Positions 1 to 7,379 are shown, counted from the first letter of the stretch. The stretch is 8,665 bases of DNA from JANQRV01 sp964533785 (GCA_964533785.1 CAZHNG010000289.1:1-8665), one strand, 5' to 3'. A program made the numbers and translations. The notes: a model not told the origin generated them from the sequence alone.

Positions 1-2
1 TG

Positions 3-107
3 ATATTCAATGGATATCAATTTTTCAGAATAAATAAAATTTCCGTTGATTGTCGATTAGTTAGAATTTTTAGTCTAACTTCTAGAGTCTAGCGTAAAAG
101 TCTAGTA
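3..107 (+). repeat. ~105-bp long direct repeat, left copy (R1)
   Basis: This segment recurs at 8561-8665 with about four substitutions and two 1-nt indels. The longest identical block is 38 nt (58-95 against 8615-8652). Within it are a short dyad TTAGA (61-65)/TCTAA (74-78), the odd palindrome CTAGAGTCTAG (82-92) and a further TCTAG (101-105). It ends 26 nt before the start codon of the aminotransferase gene, so it occupies that gene's upstream region and could hold its promoter. I see no clear Bacteroidota -33/-7 pair (TTG...TAnnTTTG) in it. The true outer boundary may lie left of the window. Confidence 0.9.
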
Positions 108-133
108 TTTTTAGCACAAATAAAAAATTAGTT

Positions 134-1261
134 ATGAAAAACATCGACAGACGCCAGTGGCTAAAGGTTGCTGGTGCTACCGGCTTGTTCTCTCTCATTG
201 GAGGTAAAGCTGCCGTAGCAGAACCCATCATTAGAAACCTTCAGCCCGTAAATACTTATAATGCTGATAATCCCATCCGGTTAAGTTCCAACGAAAACCC
301 TTTCGGTCCTTCTCCTAAAGTCAGAGAGGCCATGGTTAAAGCTTTTGACTTAGGGTGTCGCTACACTTACGGTCACGAAAAACCCTTAAAGGAAATGATC
401 GCCGAACGGGAAGGATTGACACCTGATCATATCGTCATTACCGGCGGATCACGTGAAGGATTGAATGTTTCCGGCCTTACTTTTGGGTTAAACAATCAGG
501 AAATTATCGCTGCCGACCCTACTTACCAGGGATTGATGAGATATGCCGAAGAGTTTGGCGCATATATTCATCGTGTTGGTCTGGATGATGATTTAAACCA
601 CGACCTGGAGGCTATGGAACAACGCATAACGGCCAATACTGGTCTGGTATTCGTTTGTAATCCGAATAATCCAACGGGTACTTTATTGCCATTTGATCGC
701 TTAAAGGATTTTGTAGAAAGCGTTTCCAACCGGACTATCGTCTTTTTAGATGAAGCCTATTACGATTACATCGAAGAAGAGGATTATCCCTCGGGTTCTG
801 TTTTTGTGAAAGAGGGACATAATGTTATCGTATCCCGCACTTTCTCTAAAGTGTACGGACTGGCAGGCATCAGGATTGGCTACCTTATGACCCGTCCGGA
901 TATTGCGGAAAGATTAAACAAACGCTTGATGGCCAATACCAATATGCTGGCTATTTATGCTGCTATGACCGCCTACCAGGAAAAAGAATTCCACCAGTTG
1001 AGCTTGCAAAAAAATAAAGAGGCCAGGGAAATGATCTACGCAGCACTGGAGGACCTGGATTTACCTTATTATAAATCGCACACCAATTTTGTCTTCTTTA
1101 AGACCGGCCGCCCGATCCAGAAAGTTATTGACACGATGTTGGAAAAAGGAGTCCGCGTAGGCAGACCATTCCCTCCACTTACCAAATGGTGCAGGATCAG
1201 CACCGGTACGATGGAGGATACCAAGGCATTTTGTACCGCCCTTAAACAGGTGATGGCCTAA
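134..1261 (+). CDS. Tat-exported HisC-like PLP aminotransferase
   Basis: This is a fold-type I pyridoxal-phosphate aminotransferase of the histidinol-phosphate aminotransferase family, 375 aa. The first ~29 residues form a twin-arginine signal: R6-R7-Q-W-L-K, a hydrophobic stretch around 14-24, and an AVA|E cleavage site after A29. The mature part has HisC landmarks: SSNENPFGPSP (51-61), the cofactor-binding loop CNPNNPTGT (175-183), DEAYYDY (206-212), the Schiff-base lysine K239 in SRTFSK, R247 in GIRIGY, and R354 near the C-terminus for the substrate carboxylate. The length is that of a normal HisC (~350 aa) plus the signal. The start at 134 is chosen because it gives a complete Tat signal. 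The family assignment is firm. The substrate is unknown, and export argues against a role in cytoplasmic histidine synthesis, so I assign no hisC symbol. DinB follows after 39 nt and may be co-transcribed. Confidence 0.9.
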   Translation: MKNIDRRQWLKVAGATGLFSLIGGKAAVAEPIIRNLQPVNTYNADNPIRLSSNENPFGPSPKVREAMVKAFDLGCRYTYGHEKPLKEMIAEREGLTPDHIVITGGSREGLNVSGLTFGLNNQEIIAADPTYQGLMRYAEEFGAYIHRVGLDDDLNHDLEAMEQRITANTGLVFVCNPNNPTGTLLPFDRLKDFVESVSNRTIVFLDEAYYDYIEEEDYPSGSVFVKEGHNVIVSRTFSKVYGLAGIRIGYLMTRPDIAERLNKRLMANTNMLAIYAAMTAYQEKEFHQLSLQKNKEAREMIYAALEDLDLPYYKSHTNFVFFKTGRPIQKVIDTMLEKGVRVGRPFPPLTKWCRISTGTMEDTKAFCTALKQVMA

Positions 1262-1300
1262 TATGTATTACTTTCACTGCTCAATAATCACAGATGCATA

Positions 1301-1900
1301 ATGAAGATCAATCTATTTTTTGCATTTTTTCCAGTTCTATTATCCGTTATGAATACTCAAGCCCAAAATGTCGATGATCTGCCTTACGCTGAAATACCGG
1401 AATACCCCGCAACCTATACTCCGGGGAATATCCTGGGGCGAATGGTCGACGGACTGGGATTCCGCTATTATTGGGCAACAGAAGGGTTGCGGGCCGAAGA
1501 CCTGGAGTACCGGCCCAGTGAGGATGGCCGTTCTGTTTCGGAAACCCTGGACCATATTTTTGTTTTGGCCGCAGCGATCAAAATAACCGCTAACGGCGAC
1601 GTGATCAAAAGACCTGGACCCGAAACTCCGGAGGACTTTACTACGCTAAGAAGAGAAACCTTGATGGCTATTCAATCCGCCAGTCAATCCTTTAAGCAAA
1701 TGTCCCCAGAAGAAGTCGGACAATTACAGATCGTATTTCAACGGGGAGAGCGCACCTCAGAAGTCCCGCTCTGGAATTTGATCAATGGCCAAATTGCCGA
1801 TGCGATTAACCATGTCGGGCAAATCGTTGCTTTTCGTAGGGCGGCTGGCAATCCGATCTATCCTGGGGTAAATGTGTTTATGGGGACGCGTCGTGAATAG
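1301..1900 (+). CDS. secreted DinB-fold protein
   Basis: This 199-aa protein has a DinB/YfiT-like four-helix fold (a family of putative metal-dependent enzymes; it is unrelated to DNA polymerase IV). Residues 1-21 form a Sec signal peptide: a positively charged start, a hydrophobic core (FFAFFPVLLSV), and probable cleavage after TQA. DinB-like features are DHIF with H85 in an early helix and the C-terminal helix INGQIADAINHVGQI (161-175), followed by AFRRAAGNP. Canonical members use three histidines for metal. Here H85 and H171 are clear, but the position four residues before the HxxQ motif lacks His, so metal binding may be altered. Its reaction is unknown. It lies 39 nt after the exported aminotransferase and is likely exported too, which suggests a shared envelope role (inference). 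Its TAG stop is followed immediately by a repeat element. Confidence 0.8.
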   Translation: MKINLFFAFFPVLLSVMNTQAQNVDDLPYAEIPEYPATYTPGNILGRMVDGLGFRYYWATEGLRAEDLEYRPSEDGRSVSETLDHIFVLAAAIKITANGDVIKRPGPETPEDFTTLRRETLMAIQSASQSFKQMSPEEVGQLQIVFQRGERTSEVPLWNLINGQIADAINHVGQIVAFRRAAGNPIYPGVNVFMGTRRE

Positions 1901-2045
1901 AACACGGATTATAGGGATTGCGCAGATTTCACGGATAAAGGATTGAAACACGGATTATAGGGATTGCACGGATTTCACGGATTTTTTTTAAAGCCCTCAA
2001 TACACTCAAATCCGTGCCATCCGAGTAATCTGCCTAATCCGTGTT
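1901..2045. repeat. 9-bp-unit array element between convergent genes (junction 1)
   Basis: The spacer between the DinB stop (1898-1900) and the recQ stop (2051-2053) is almost wholly repeat. Two direct 36-bp arrays, 1901-1936 and 1947-1982, differ at 2 of 36 positions and are 10 nt apart. A third copy lies inverted at 2010-2045 and matches at roughly 27 of 36. Each array is four 9-bp units ending in CGGAT or a near variant (GGGAT, CAGAT), for example aaca-CGGAT, tata-GGGAT, tgca-CGGAT, ttca-CGGAT. The inverted arms can fold into a long imperfect hairpin with the T-rich stretch after 1982 in its loop. It may act as a bidirectional terminator or be a non-autonomous repeat; neither is shown. Confidence 0.9.
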
Positions 2046-2050
2046 CTGTT

Positions 2051-4006
2051 TCACCCCCCATTCTTCTTCCACCCAAATTCCCCCTCCTCATTCTGCTCCA
2101 TAAAACCCTCGTCAACAAGGTATTCTACGGTTTTCAATACTTGATTTTGCCATTTCGGTGAAAAGGATTCAACAATTGCATCCAGTTGGAGGGCATCTCT
2201 TTTCAGCAGGAGGCGGATCTTATTTTTTAATTTGGTAAAGGTCGTTTCGTCGATACTGGTCTTTGTTCTGCCCAGGCAAACGTCGCAAATACCGCAAGGG
2301 CTACTGGTCTCTTCTCCAAAGTAGGCTAGTAATTGCTGACTTCGGCAAAGGGGTTGTTCGACGTAGGCGATAGCCTTTTGAATGCGGTCATATTGCCTGC
2401 GTTTTCGCAAATTGTAAGCTTTTTGGTCGATCGAAAGGTGGTCTGCAGTTACCCTTTCCTGCAAAAAGGTAAGTTGAGGTTTGTCTTTTTGGGGAATGTA
2501 TTTGAGGATATTTTCTTTGTTCAAATGTAGGAGTTGCTGTTTAACCTCTGATGGTTTGATTTTCAGGAATTGAGCCAAACGGTTTTCGTGGATGAAAACA
2601 GGATGTTGGAACGCTCCCTGATAAGTTCGTAAAATGGTTTTTAGCAGTTTATCCAGTTTTGGGTTTTTTAATTGATAATCGTACAATTGGTCTTTATTGA
2701 CTTTGATTTGAATGGAAGAGGGAACATAAATAGCCTCGCTGAGGGCGATCCAGTCGGCCTTTTCCAGGTGCTTCAGGCAATGGAAGGTTTTGACGGGTTC
2801 CAGATGGAAAGTTTTGCAGAAATGACCAATGTCAAAATCATAACTTTCGCCTTTACCGCTGCCGCTTGCTAACTGAAAGTAACTGCTTAATGCCCGGTAT
2901 ACCTGTCGCATTTCATCTACGGCTGGGAAGGATAGTTCGTATTGTCTGATCAACCGCTGCTTATCTGCTTTATTGTAAAGTAAAACGGCGTAAGATTTTT
3001 CTCCGTCTCGGCCCGCACGGCCGGCTTCCTGGAAATAAGCTTCAAGGCTATCCGGTAGATCGAGGTGAACAACTACGCGAACATCAGGTTTGTCAATGCC
3101 CATACCAAAAGCATTGGTGCTGACGATGACCCGGGTTTTATTATTCATCCAGTTTTCCTGTTTCTGGCTGCGGACGGCCGCGTCGAGGCCGGCGTGGTAG
3201 TAATCAGCAGAAATACCTCGTTGTTGCAGGTATAGGGCGGTTTCTTTTGTTTTGCGACGACTGCGCACGTAGACGACTCCCGAACCTTTTACCTTGTGAA
3301 ATATTTCGTAGAGTTTTTCGGGTTTAGCTTCTTCGGCCAATACGGAATAGGATAGGTTGGCCCGCAAAAAACTCTTTTGGAATAGGTTCTCACTTTTAAA
3401 CTCCAGTTTTTCCTGAATGTCCACTACTACTTCGGGCGTTGCGGTAGCGGTGAGGGCAAGTACGGGGGTGTCAGGGATAAGTTTCCTTACTTCGGCGATC
3501 TGCAAATAAGGAGGGCGAAAGTCGTATCCCCACTGCGAAATACAATGAGCTTCGTCAACCGCCAGTAAATTGACCTTCATTTGGGCAATTCTTTCGCGGG
3601 CCAGGTCCGTTACCAATCGTTCGGGCGATAGATACAAAAAACGGATGTTCCCGTAAATACAATTATCCAATATCCGGTCAATATCGCGGTAGTGCATACC
3701 CGAATAAATGGCGACAGCCGGAATGTTACGCCGGCTTAACTGCTGGACCTGATCTTTCATCAAGGCGATAAGCGGAGAGACTACGATGCAAATACCCGGC
3801 TTACAAAGTGCCGGAACCTGAAAGCAAATGGATTTTCCTCCGCCAGTGGGCATCAAAGCCAGGGTGTCTTTTCCCTCCAGTACCGAATCAATAATTTCTT
3901 TTTGTAAAGGGCGGAAGGCCGGATATCCCCAGTTTTGCTGTAAAATCTCGAGTGGCGATCTTATTTCCGTAGGCTTTTGATTCGTTCCCTCCTGCTTCCG
4001 TTCCAT
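2051..4006 (-). CDS. recQ: ATP-dependent DNA helicase RecQ
   Basis: This is a superfamily 2, 3'-5' DNA helicase acting in recombination and replication-fork repair, 651 aa. Domains in order: RecA-like domain 1 with FRPLQ (31-35; Q35 as the adenine-sensing Gln), Walker A PTGGGKS (53-59), DEAH (151-154), the aromatic-rich SQWGYDFRPPY (157-167) and ALTATATP (184-191); domain 2 with HAGL (271-274), NAFGMGIDKPDVR (298-310) and QEAGRAGRDG (326-335); then a zinc-binding region with C554, C571, C574 and C577. The last ~70 residues look like a short winged-helix segment; I see no clear HRDC domain. All catalytic motifs are intact. The start follows the ppk1 stop by 4 nt, implying translational coupling in a ppk1-recQ operon. 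The stop lies 5 nt from the junction 1 repeat. Confidence 0.96.
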   Translation of the reverse strand: MERKQEGTNQKPTEIRSPLEILQQNWGYPAFRPLQKEIIDSVLEGKDTLALMPTGGGKSICFQVPALCKPGICIVVSPLIALMKDQVQQLSRRNIPAVAIYSGMHYRDIDRILDNCIYGNIRFLYLSPERLVTDLARERIAQMKVNLLAVDEAHCISQWGYDFRPPYLQIAEVRKLIPDTPVLALTATATPEVVVDIQEKLEFKSENLFQKSFLRANLSYSVLAEEAKPEKLYEIFHKVKGSGVVYVRSRRKTKETALYLQQRGISADYYHAGLDAAVRSQKQENWMNNKTRVIVSTNAFGMGIDKPDVRVVVHLDLPDSLEAYFQEAGRAGRDGEKSYAVLLYNKADKQRLIRQYELSFPAVDEMRQVYRALSSYFQLASGSGKGESYDFDIGHFCKTFHLEPVKTFHCLKHLEKADWIALSEAIYVPSSIQIKVNKDQLYDYQLKNPKLDKLLKTILRTYQGAFQHPVFIHENRLAQFLKIKPSEVKQQLLHLNKENILKYIPQKDKPQLTFLQERVTADHLSIDQKAYNLRKRRQYDRIQKAIAYVEQPLCRSQQLLAYFGEETSSPCGICDVCLGRTKTSIDETTFTKLKNKIRLLLKRDALQLDAIVESFSPKWQNQVLKTVEYLVDEGFMEQNEEGEFGWKKNGG

Positions 4007-4010
4007 CGCA

Positions 4011-6137
4011 TCAGCTTTTTCGTTTCAAGTAATAATACGTTTCCATCTGTGCCCGGATGGCAATATCCGATCCGCCGGTCAGGTGTTTATTGCTTAAATT
4101 TTCGTCGATGACCCTGGCTTTGACATTGTCCGTCAACTGAATATTTAGAATGTCCTTTATTTCATTTTTCAACCTGGGATCATAGATTGGGAAAGCTGTT
4201 TCCACCCTGAAACTCAAATTTCGAACCATCCAATCGGCGGAGGATAGAAAAATACATTCTTTGCCGGCATTCAGAAAATAAAATATGCGGGAATGTTCGA
4301 GAAAACGGTCAACAATGCTGCTGGCTTTGATGTTTTCGCTCATCCCTTTTTTACCCGGGACCAGACAACAGATGCCGCGAATGATCAACTGGACTTCGAC
4401 ACCCGCGCGGCTGGCATCGTACAGTTTTTCGATCATGGTTTTGTCCTGGAGGCTGTTGAGTTTTAAAATGATCTTAGCCGGTTTACCCATTTGGGCCTGG
4501 GCGATTTCGAAATCGATCAGTTCTTCCAATTTGGACCGTAAATTAAACTGTCCAACCAGTAAATGTTGGAAACCATAGTGCGGCACGTTGACCGTTTCCA
4601 GAAAGGAAAACACTCTAGCTACTTCATTTACGATTCGTTCATCCGCCGTAAACAATCCTAGATCGCTGTAAATTTTGACCGTTTCTTCGTGGAAATTTCC
4701 CGTTGACAGATAGCTGTACATCTTGGGACCCAGAATTTCCGATCGCCTGATCAGTGCCAGTTTGGAATGTACTTTAACACCGGGGAAACTGTAATGGACA
4801 TTAACACCGGCTGCTTTGAGGTGTTCTCCCCATTCCAGGTTGGCTTGTTCGTCAAAACGAGCCTTGACCTCAATGAATACACTTACCTGCTTACCTTTCC
4901 GAACTGCTCTTTTTAAAGCTTCCATGATCTGTGAATGCCTTGCAACTCGGTACTGGATGATCTTGATATGGGTAACCAGAGGGTCACCGGAAGCATTTCT
5001 GAAAAACTCTATAACCGATTTGTAATCGTGGTAGGGAAAATGTAATAAATGATCCCGCGCCTGAATAGCTTTAAAAATATCATCTGCTTCTTCAATGGGT
5101 TGGTAAGGAAGATGTTGCCAATCGGGGTATTTGAGTTCACTGTGGTTGAAGGTCGGGAAATTGACGAAGTCAAAATTATTGTGGTAGCGGCCTTCCTGTA
5201 AAATATCATAGTCTTCTAACCCCAGAGCTTCTTTCAAGTAATCCAGCAGTTCAGATGGCATCGTTCGGTCGTAGACGAAACGAGATGCCGGACCGACATG
5301 CCGCTTTGACAAGCTGGACTTAATTTTTTGGATCAGATCACCCGAAAATTCATCATCAATGTACAATTCAGCATCTCTCGTTAGTTTTACTGAAAAAGAA
5401 TCAATGATCTCGTATCCGGGGAACATCCAATTGAGATTGTACCTCACGATATCGTCCAACATGATAAGATCATTCCGTCCATCGGTAGAAGGCAGGGTAA
5501 TAAAGCGAGGCAAGACGTCGGATGGGATCTTTACAATAGCGTATTGAATACCATTTTTCGAGGATTTTTTATCCTTCAATAATATACTCAAGTAAAGAGA
5601 AGCATTACTCAAAAACGGACGCACCTTGTTTTTTACCAATAAAACCGGTTGTACGTAAGGAAGCATCCTTTCCTGGAAATAATTACTAACAAACTCTTGT
5701 TGTATCTCATTGAGGTCACGCCACCGATTGAAATATATATTGTGATCTCTCAATTCAGGAATGATCTGTTCATCAAAGATCCTATTGAAGATTACCTGTT
5801 GTTCATTGACGATTCGCTGAACTTCTTTGACCGTAGCTTCAGCCGAAAACTCCAATTCTCGCTCTGCTTTGTTCTTAGCCCTTAGAAGGTTGCGGTGGTT
5901 TGCCATTCTTACCCGGAAAAACTCATCCAGGTTTGAGGAATAGATAGCAAGGAATTTGATCCGCTCAAAAAGAGGAACGGTTACGTCCATCGCTTCTTGT
6001 AATACGCGAAAATTGAACGATAACCAGCTGATATCACGGTGGAGGAAACGAAAGCCTTTCTCCCGGTGAACCATTTCTTTGCTCAAATTGAAATCGTATT
6101 CAATTAAGTTGTTGTCTTTGGATTGTTTGATGCTCAT
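4011..6137 (-). CDS. ppk1: polyphosphate kinase 1 (Ppk1)
   Basis: This cytoplasmic or membrane-associated enzyme reversibly moves the terminal phosphate of ATP onto polyphosphate chains. At 708 aa it has the usual Ppk1 length. The N-terminal domain shows the family signature FLHRDISWLSFNFRVLQEA (31-49) and SSNLDEFFRVRMA (67-79). The catalytic core contains IIQYRVAR with R397, FIEVKARFDE with R427, and GVKVHSKL, in which H457 corresponds to the autophosphorylated histidine (E. coli H435). Then come YSYLSTGNFHEETVKIYSD (474-492) and a second conserved histidine, H615, in RFLEHSRIFYF (E. coli H592), followed by SSADWMVRNL (632-641). Nothing essential appears to be missing. The first ~22 residues are less conserved, so M22 is an alternative start. 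It is the first gene of a two-gene unit with recQ. Confidence 0.97.
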   Translation of the reverse strand: MSIKQSKDNNLIEYDFNLSKEMVHREKGFRFLHRDISWLSFNFRVLQEAMDVTVPLFERIKFLAIYSSNLDEFFRVRMANHRNLLRAKNKAERELEFSAEATVKEVQRIVNEQQVIFNRIFDEQIIPELRDHNIYFNRWRDLNEIQQEFVSNYFQERMLPYVQPVLLVKNKVRPFLSNASLYLSILLKDKKSSKNGIQYAIVKIPSDVLPRFITLPSTDGRNDLIMLDDIVRYNLNWMFPGYEIIDSFSVKLTRDAELYIDDEFSGDLIQKIKSSLSKRHVGPASRFVYDRTMPSELLDYLKEALGLEDYDILQEGRYHNNFDFVNFPTFNHSELKYPDWQHLPYQPIEEADDIFKAIQARDHLLHFPYHDYKSVIEFFRNASGDPLVTHIKIIQYRVARHSQIMEALKRAVRKGKQVSVFIEVKARFDEQANLEWGEHLKAAGVNVHYSFPGVKVHSKLALIRRSEILGPKMYSYLSTGNFHEETVKIYSDLGLFTADERIVNEVARVFSFLETVNVPHYGFQHLLVGQFNLRSKLEELIDFEIAQAQMGKPAKIILKLNSLQDKTMIEKLYDASRAGVEVQLIIRGICCLVPGKKGMSENIKASSIVDRFLEHSRIFYFLNAGKECIFLSSADWMVRNLSFRVETAFPIYDPRLKNEIKDILNIQLTDNVKARVIDENLSNKHLTGGSDIAIRAQMETYYYLKRKS

Positions 6138-6491
6138 CTGACGAAAATAGGAAAATAATGTCGAATTTAATGGTAATAAGTAAGACTGCAGATTCTACAG
6201 GCTGCCCAGAAGCTACCTGCCGGCCACTGGTAACGGCAGGCGGGGACTCTAGACCGTGTGTGATTGATCCCGATTGCTATCGGGAGTGAGTTGTGTGTGT
6301 TTATAGGCACGGACATTAAATATTGATTGTGATTGTCGAAGTCTCCAGACTTCAATACTTATTAGACAAGTCTATTACTTAAAAATTAAAAAAGGTACAA
6401 ATTCTTCATCCGTTTTACAAAGCTGAATTGTCAGAGAGACAAATGACTGCTTAGCTATTCAGTAATTGACTCATTTGTAAAACAATTTTTA
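6138..6491. other. 354-bp divergent spacer with several dyads, no gene seen
   Basis: This lies between the ppk1 start (- strand) and the lipoprotein start (+ strand), so it should hold both promoters. On the ppk1 side, TATTTTCG ends 4 nt before the ATG and resembles the Bacteroidota -7 box TAnnTTTG (7 of 8), but it is very close to the start and I see no TTG at -33. Perfect dyads are CCTGCCG/CGGCAGG (6216-6240), TCCCGAT/ATCGGGA (6268-6285) and GAAGTCT/AGACTTC with a 2-nt centre (6338-6353). Short palindromes of this kind are often interspersed repeats in such genomes. The 9-mer GACTCTAGA (6245-6253) is also found in R1, R2 and the ACP upstream region. No credible ORF or RNA gene was recognised. 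Confidence 0.6.
6412..6483 (+). promoter_or_regulatory. nested inverted repeats before the lipoprotein gene
   Basis: A perfect 10-bp inverted repeat, GTTTTACAAA (6412-6421) and TTTGTAAAAC (6474-6483), encloses further dyads: CTGAAT (6423-6428)/ATTCAG (6457-6462) and a small hairpin TTGTC-agaga-GACAA (6428-6442). An alternative pairing CAAATGA (6440-6446)/TCATTTG (6471-6477) would compete with the outer stem. The right arm ends 8 nt before the start codon at 6492, so if transcribed the fold would cover the ribosome-binding region. A leader structure or an operator are both possible. I cannot assign a ligand or regulator. Confidence 0.4.
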
Positions 6492-7106
6492 ATGAAAAAT
6501 TTTGTAATCATGAATTTATTTAGTTTTGTTTTTCTGTTATTTTTTCTTTTTGCTTGTTCCGATGAAGAGGTGCCAAACCTGGAAACAGATAGGAAGGAAG
6601 CTCTCCAGAACCTTTCCGGAACATACATGGATAAAACTCCCTACGCTTACGGTAATGCCTTTGGGCAAAGGATCTTCACCTTTGATAAAGGGACTTGGAC
6701 ACTAAGGTTTACCCTTGCCCTTGACCCAAACCTTGAGCAACAAGTATTTGAATTTAGAACCTTTGGCACTTATGAGGTATTAAATGAATTTACCGAAGTG
6801 ACTGATGCGTTCAATGCATTATTTCTTGAAGAGAAAAAATTCCTTACCCTAAAGACAGATAACCCTCAACTTATTGAAGCTTTTGGTTTTTCAACCTGCA
6901 ATCTTGTCAAAGATATAGAAAAGGATATTTCCGAAAGTGGTTGTGCTTTGTGGGCTGCGGTAGAAGAATGTAATCAAGACCACGATTTACTCTCCCTGGA
7001 TAAAGATGGATTGCTTTATTTTGGAGTTCGGCCTGCGGATAATAATATGTGTACTGCGGATCGAAGGCCTGACGGAAATATTCGATCAACGTTGTGCATT
7101 GGTTAA
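6492..7106 (+). CDS. putative lipoprotein of unknown function
   Basis: This 204-aa protein has a lipoprotein signal: a very hydrophobic segment (about 9-20) followed by LFAC-SDEE, with C22 as the probable lipidated cysteine. The acidic residues after it are common on exported Bacteroidota lipoproteins. A second in-frame ATG at 6510 (M7) also gives a workable signal, so the start is uncertain by six codons. The mature part is mostly beta-prone with no catalytic motif I recognise. Conserved-looking stretches are YGNAFGQRIFTFDKG (53-67), FRTFGTYEV (88-96) and LLYFGVRPADNNMCTADRRP (174-193). Cysteines at 136, 151, 160 and 187 could form disulphides. The last ~11 residues (DGNIRSTLCIG) are read through DNA that in another frame resembles a sigma-factor tail, so the native C-terminus may have been replaced by a rearrangement (inference). 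Confidence 0.7.
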   Translation: MKNFVIMNLFSFVFLLFFLFACSDEEVPNLETDRKEALQNLSGTYMDKTPYAYGNAFGQRIFTFDKGTWTLRFTLALDPNLEQQVFEFRTFGTYEVLNEFTEVTDAFNALFLEEKKFLTLKTDNPQLIEAFGFSTCNLVKDIEKDISESGCALWAAVEECNQDHDLLSLDKDGLLYFGVRPADNNMCTADRRPDGNIRSTLCIG

Positions 7107-7353
7107 TAAGAATGGTATTTGCCACCAATGCTCGGAATTAAATGGATGGTTTAACCCCAAACAAAATCAGCAAGAGGCAAAGATGAAAATCAGGATGGTT
7201 AGAGATGCCAAAAAAATAGATAAGAAAGCTTTGTTTAAAATGAGAACAGCGTTGGTTAAAGCCATCAATCCGCTGAAGTCAAATGGCAATGAATTGCAGG
7301 AGGTGCTGTTGGATTGTAATCGGATGGCGATGGGGGAGGTGGAACGCGGATAA
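7081..7353 (+). pseudogene. probable C-terminal fragment of an ECF-type sigma factor
   Basis: An open frame with phase 7006+3n encodes, from about 7081, FDQRCALVNKNGICHQC, then LNGWFNPKQ, then a charged helical stretch with LFKMRTALVKAINPL, ending at TAA 7351-7353. From memory this resembles the Cys-containing tail that follows region 4 in some Bacteroidota ECF sigma factors. No region 2 or 4 sequence is present in the window, so this would be a remnant. The frame runs back into the lipoprotein gene without its own credible start. Alternatively, an ATG at 7183 preceded by AGAGG (7173-7177) could give a 56-aa protein. The last few residues (VERG) and the stop are encoded by the repeat array that begins at 7343, so the original 3' end is probably lost too. 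The assignment rests on recall and is tentative. Confidence 0.4.
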
Positions 7354-7379
7354 CACGGATTTGGCGGATTTTCGCTGAT
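7343..7379 (+). repeat. 9-bp-unit array, junction 2, left arm
   Basis: Four units follow one another: aacg-CGGAT, aaca-CGGAT, ttgg-CGGAT and a final 10-nt unit tttcg-CTGAT. The array is inverted relative to 7584-7620 and matches it at about 29 of 37 positions, so the two could pair across ~200 bp. It overlaps the stop codon (7351-7353) of the sigma-like fragment. The design is the same as the arrays at 1901-2045. Confidence 0.85.

Noticed and set aside
1340..1555. 71-aa - strand ORF
   Set aside because: It is a shadow of the DinB-fold gene, which has a signal peptide and family motifs.
1901..1982. Two near-identical 36-bp repeats as a small CRISPR array
   Set aside because: They are separated by only 10 nt, are themselves made of 9-bp units, and have a diverged inverted copy. 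No cas gene is present.
1964..2161. 65-aa + strand ORF across junction 1
   Set aside because: It is formed by the repeat array and antisense recQ sequence, with a low-complexity product.
2163..4006. Frameshift or missing domain in recQ because HRDC is absent
   Set aside because: All helicase motifs and the zinc cysteines are intact, and short RecQ forms without HRDC are known.
4285..4578. 97-aa + strand ORF
   Set aside because: It lies antisense to the well-conserved core of ppk1 and has no start context or recognisable features.
6167..6355. 62-aa - strand ORF in the ppk1/lipoprotein spacer
   Set aside because: It runs through three palindromic repeats, and its composition reflects these rather than a protein.
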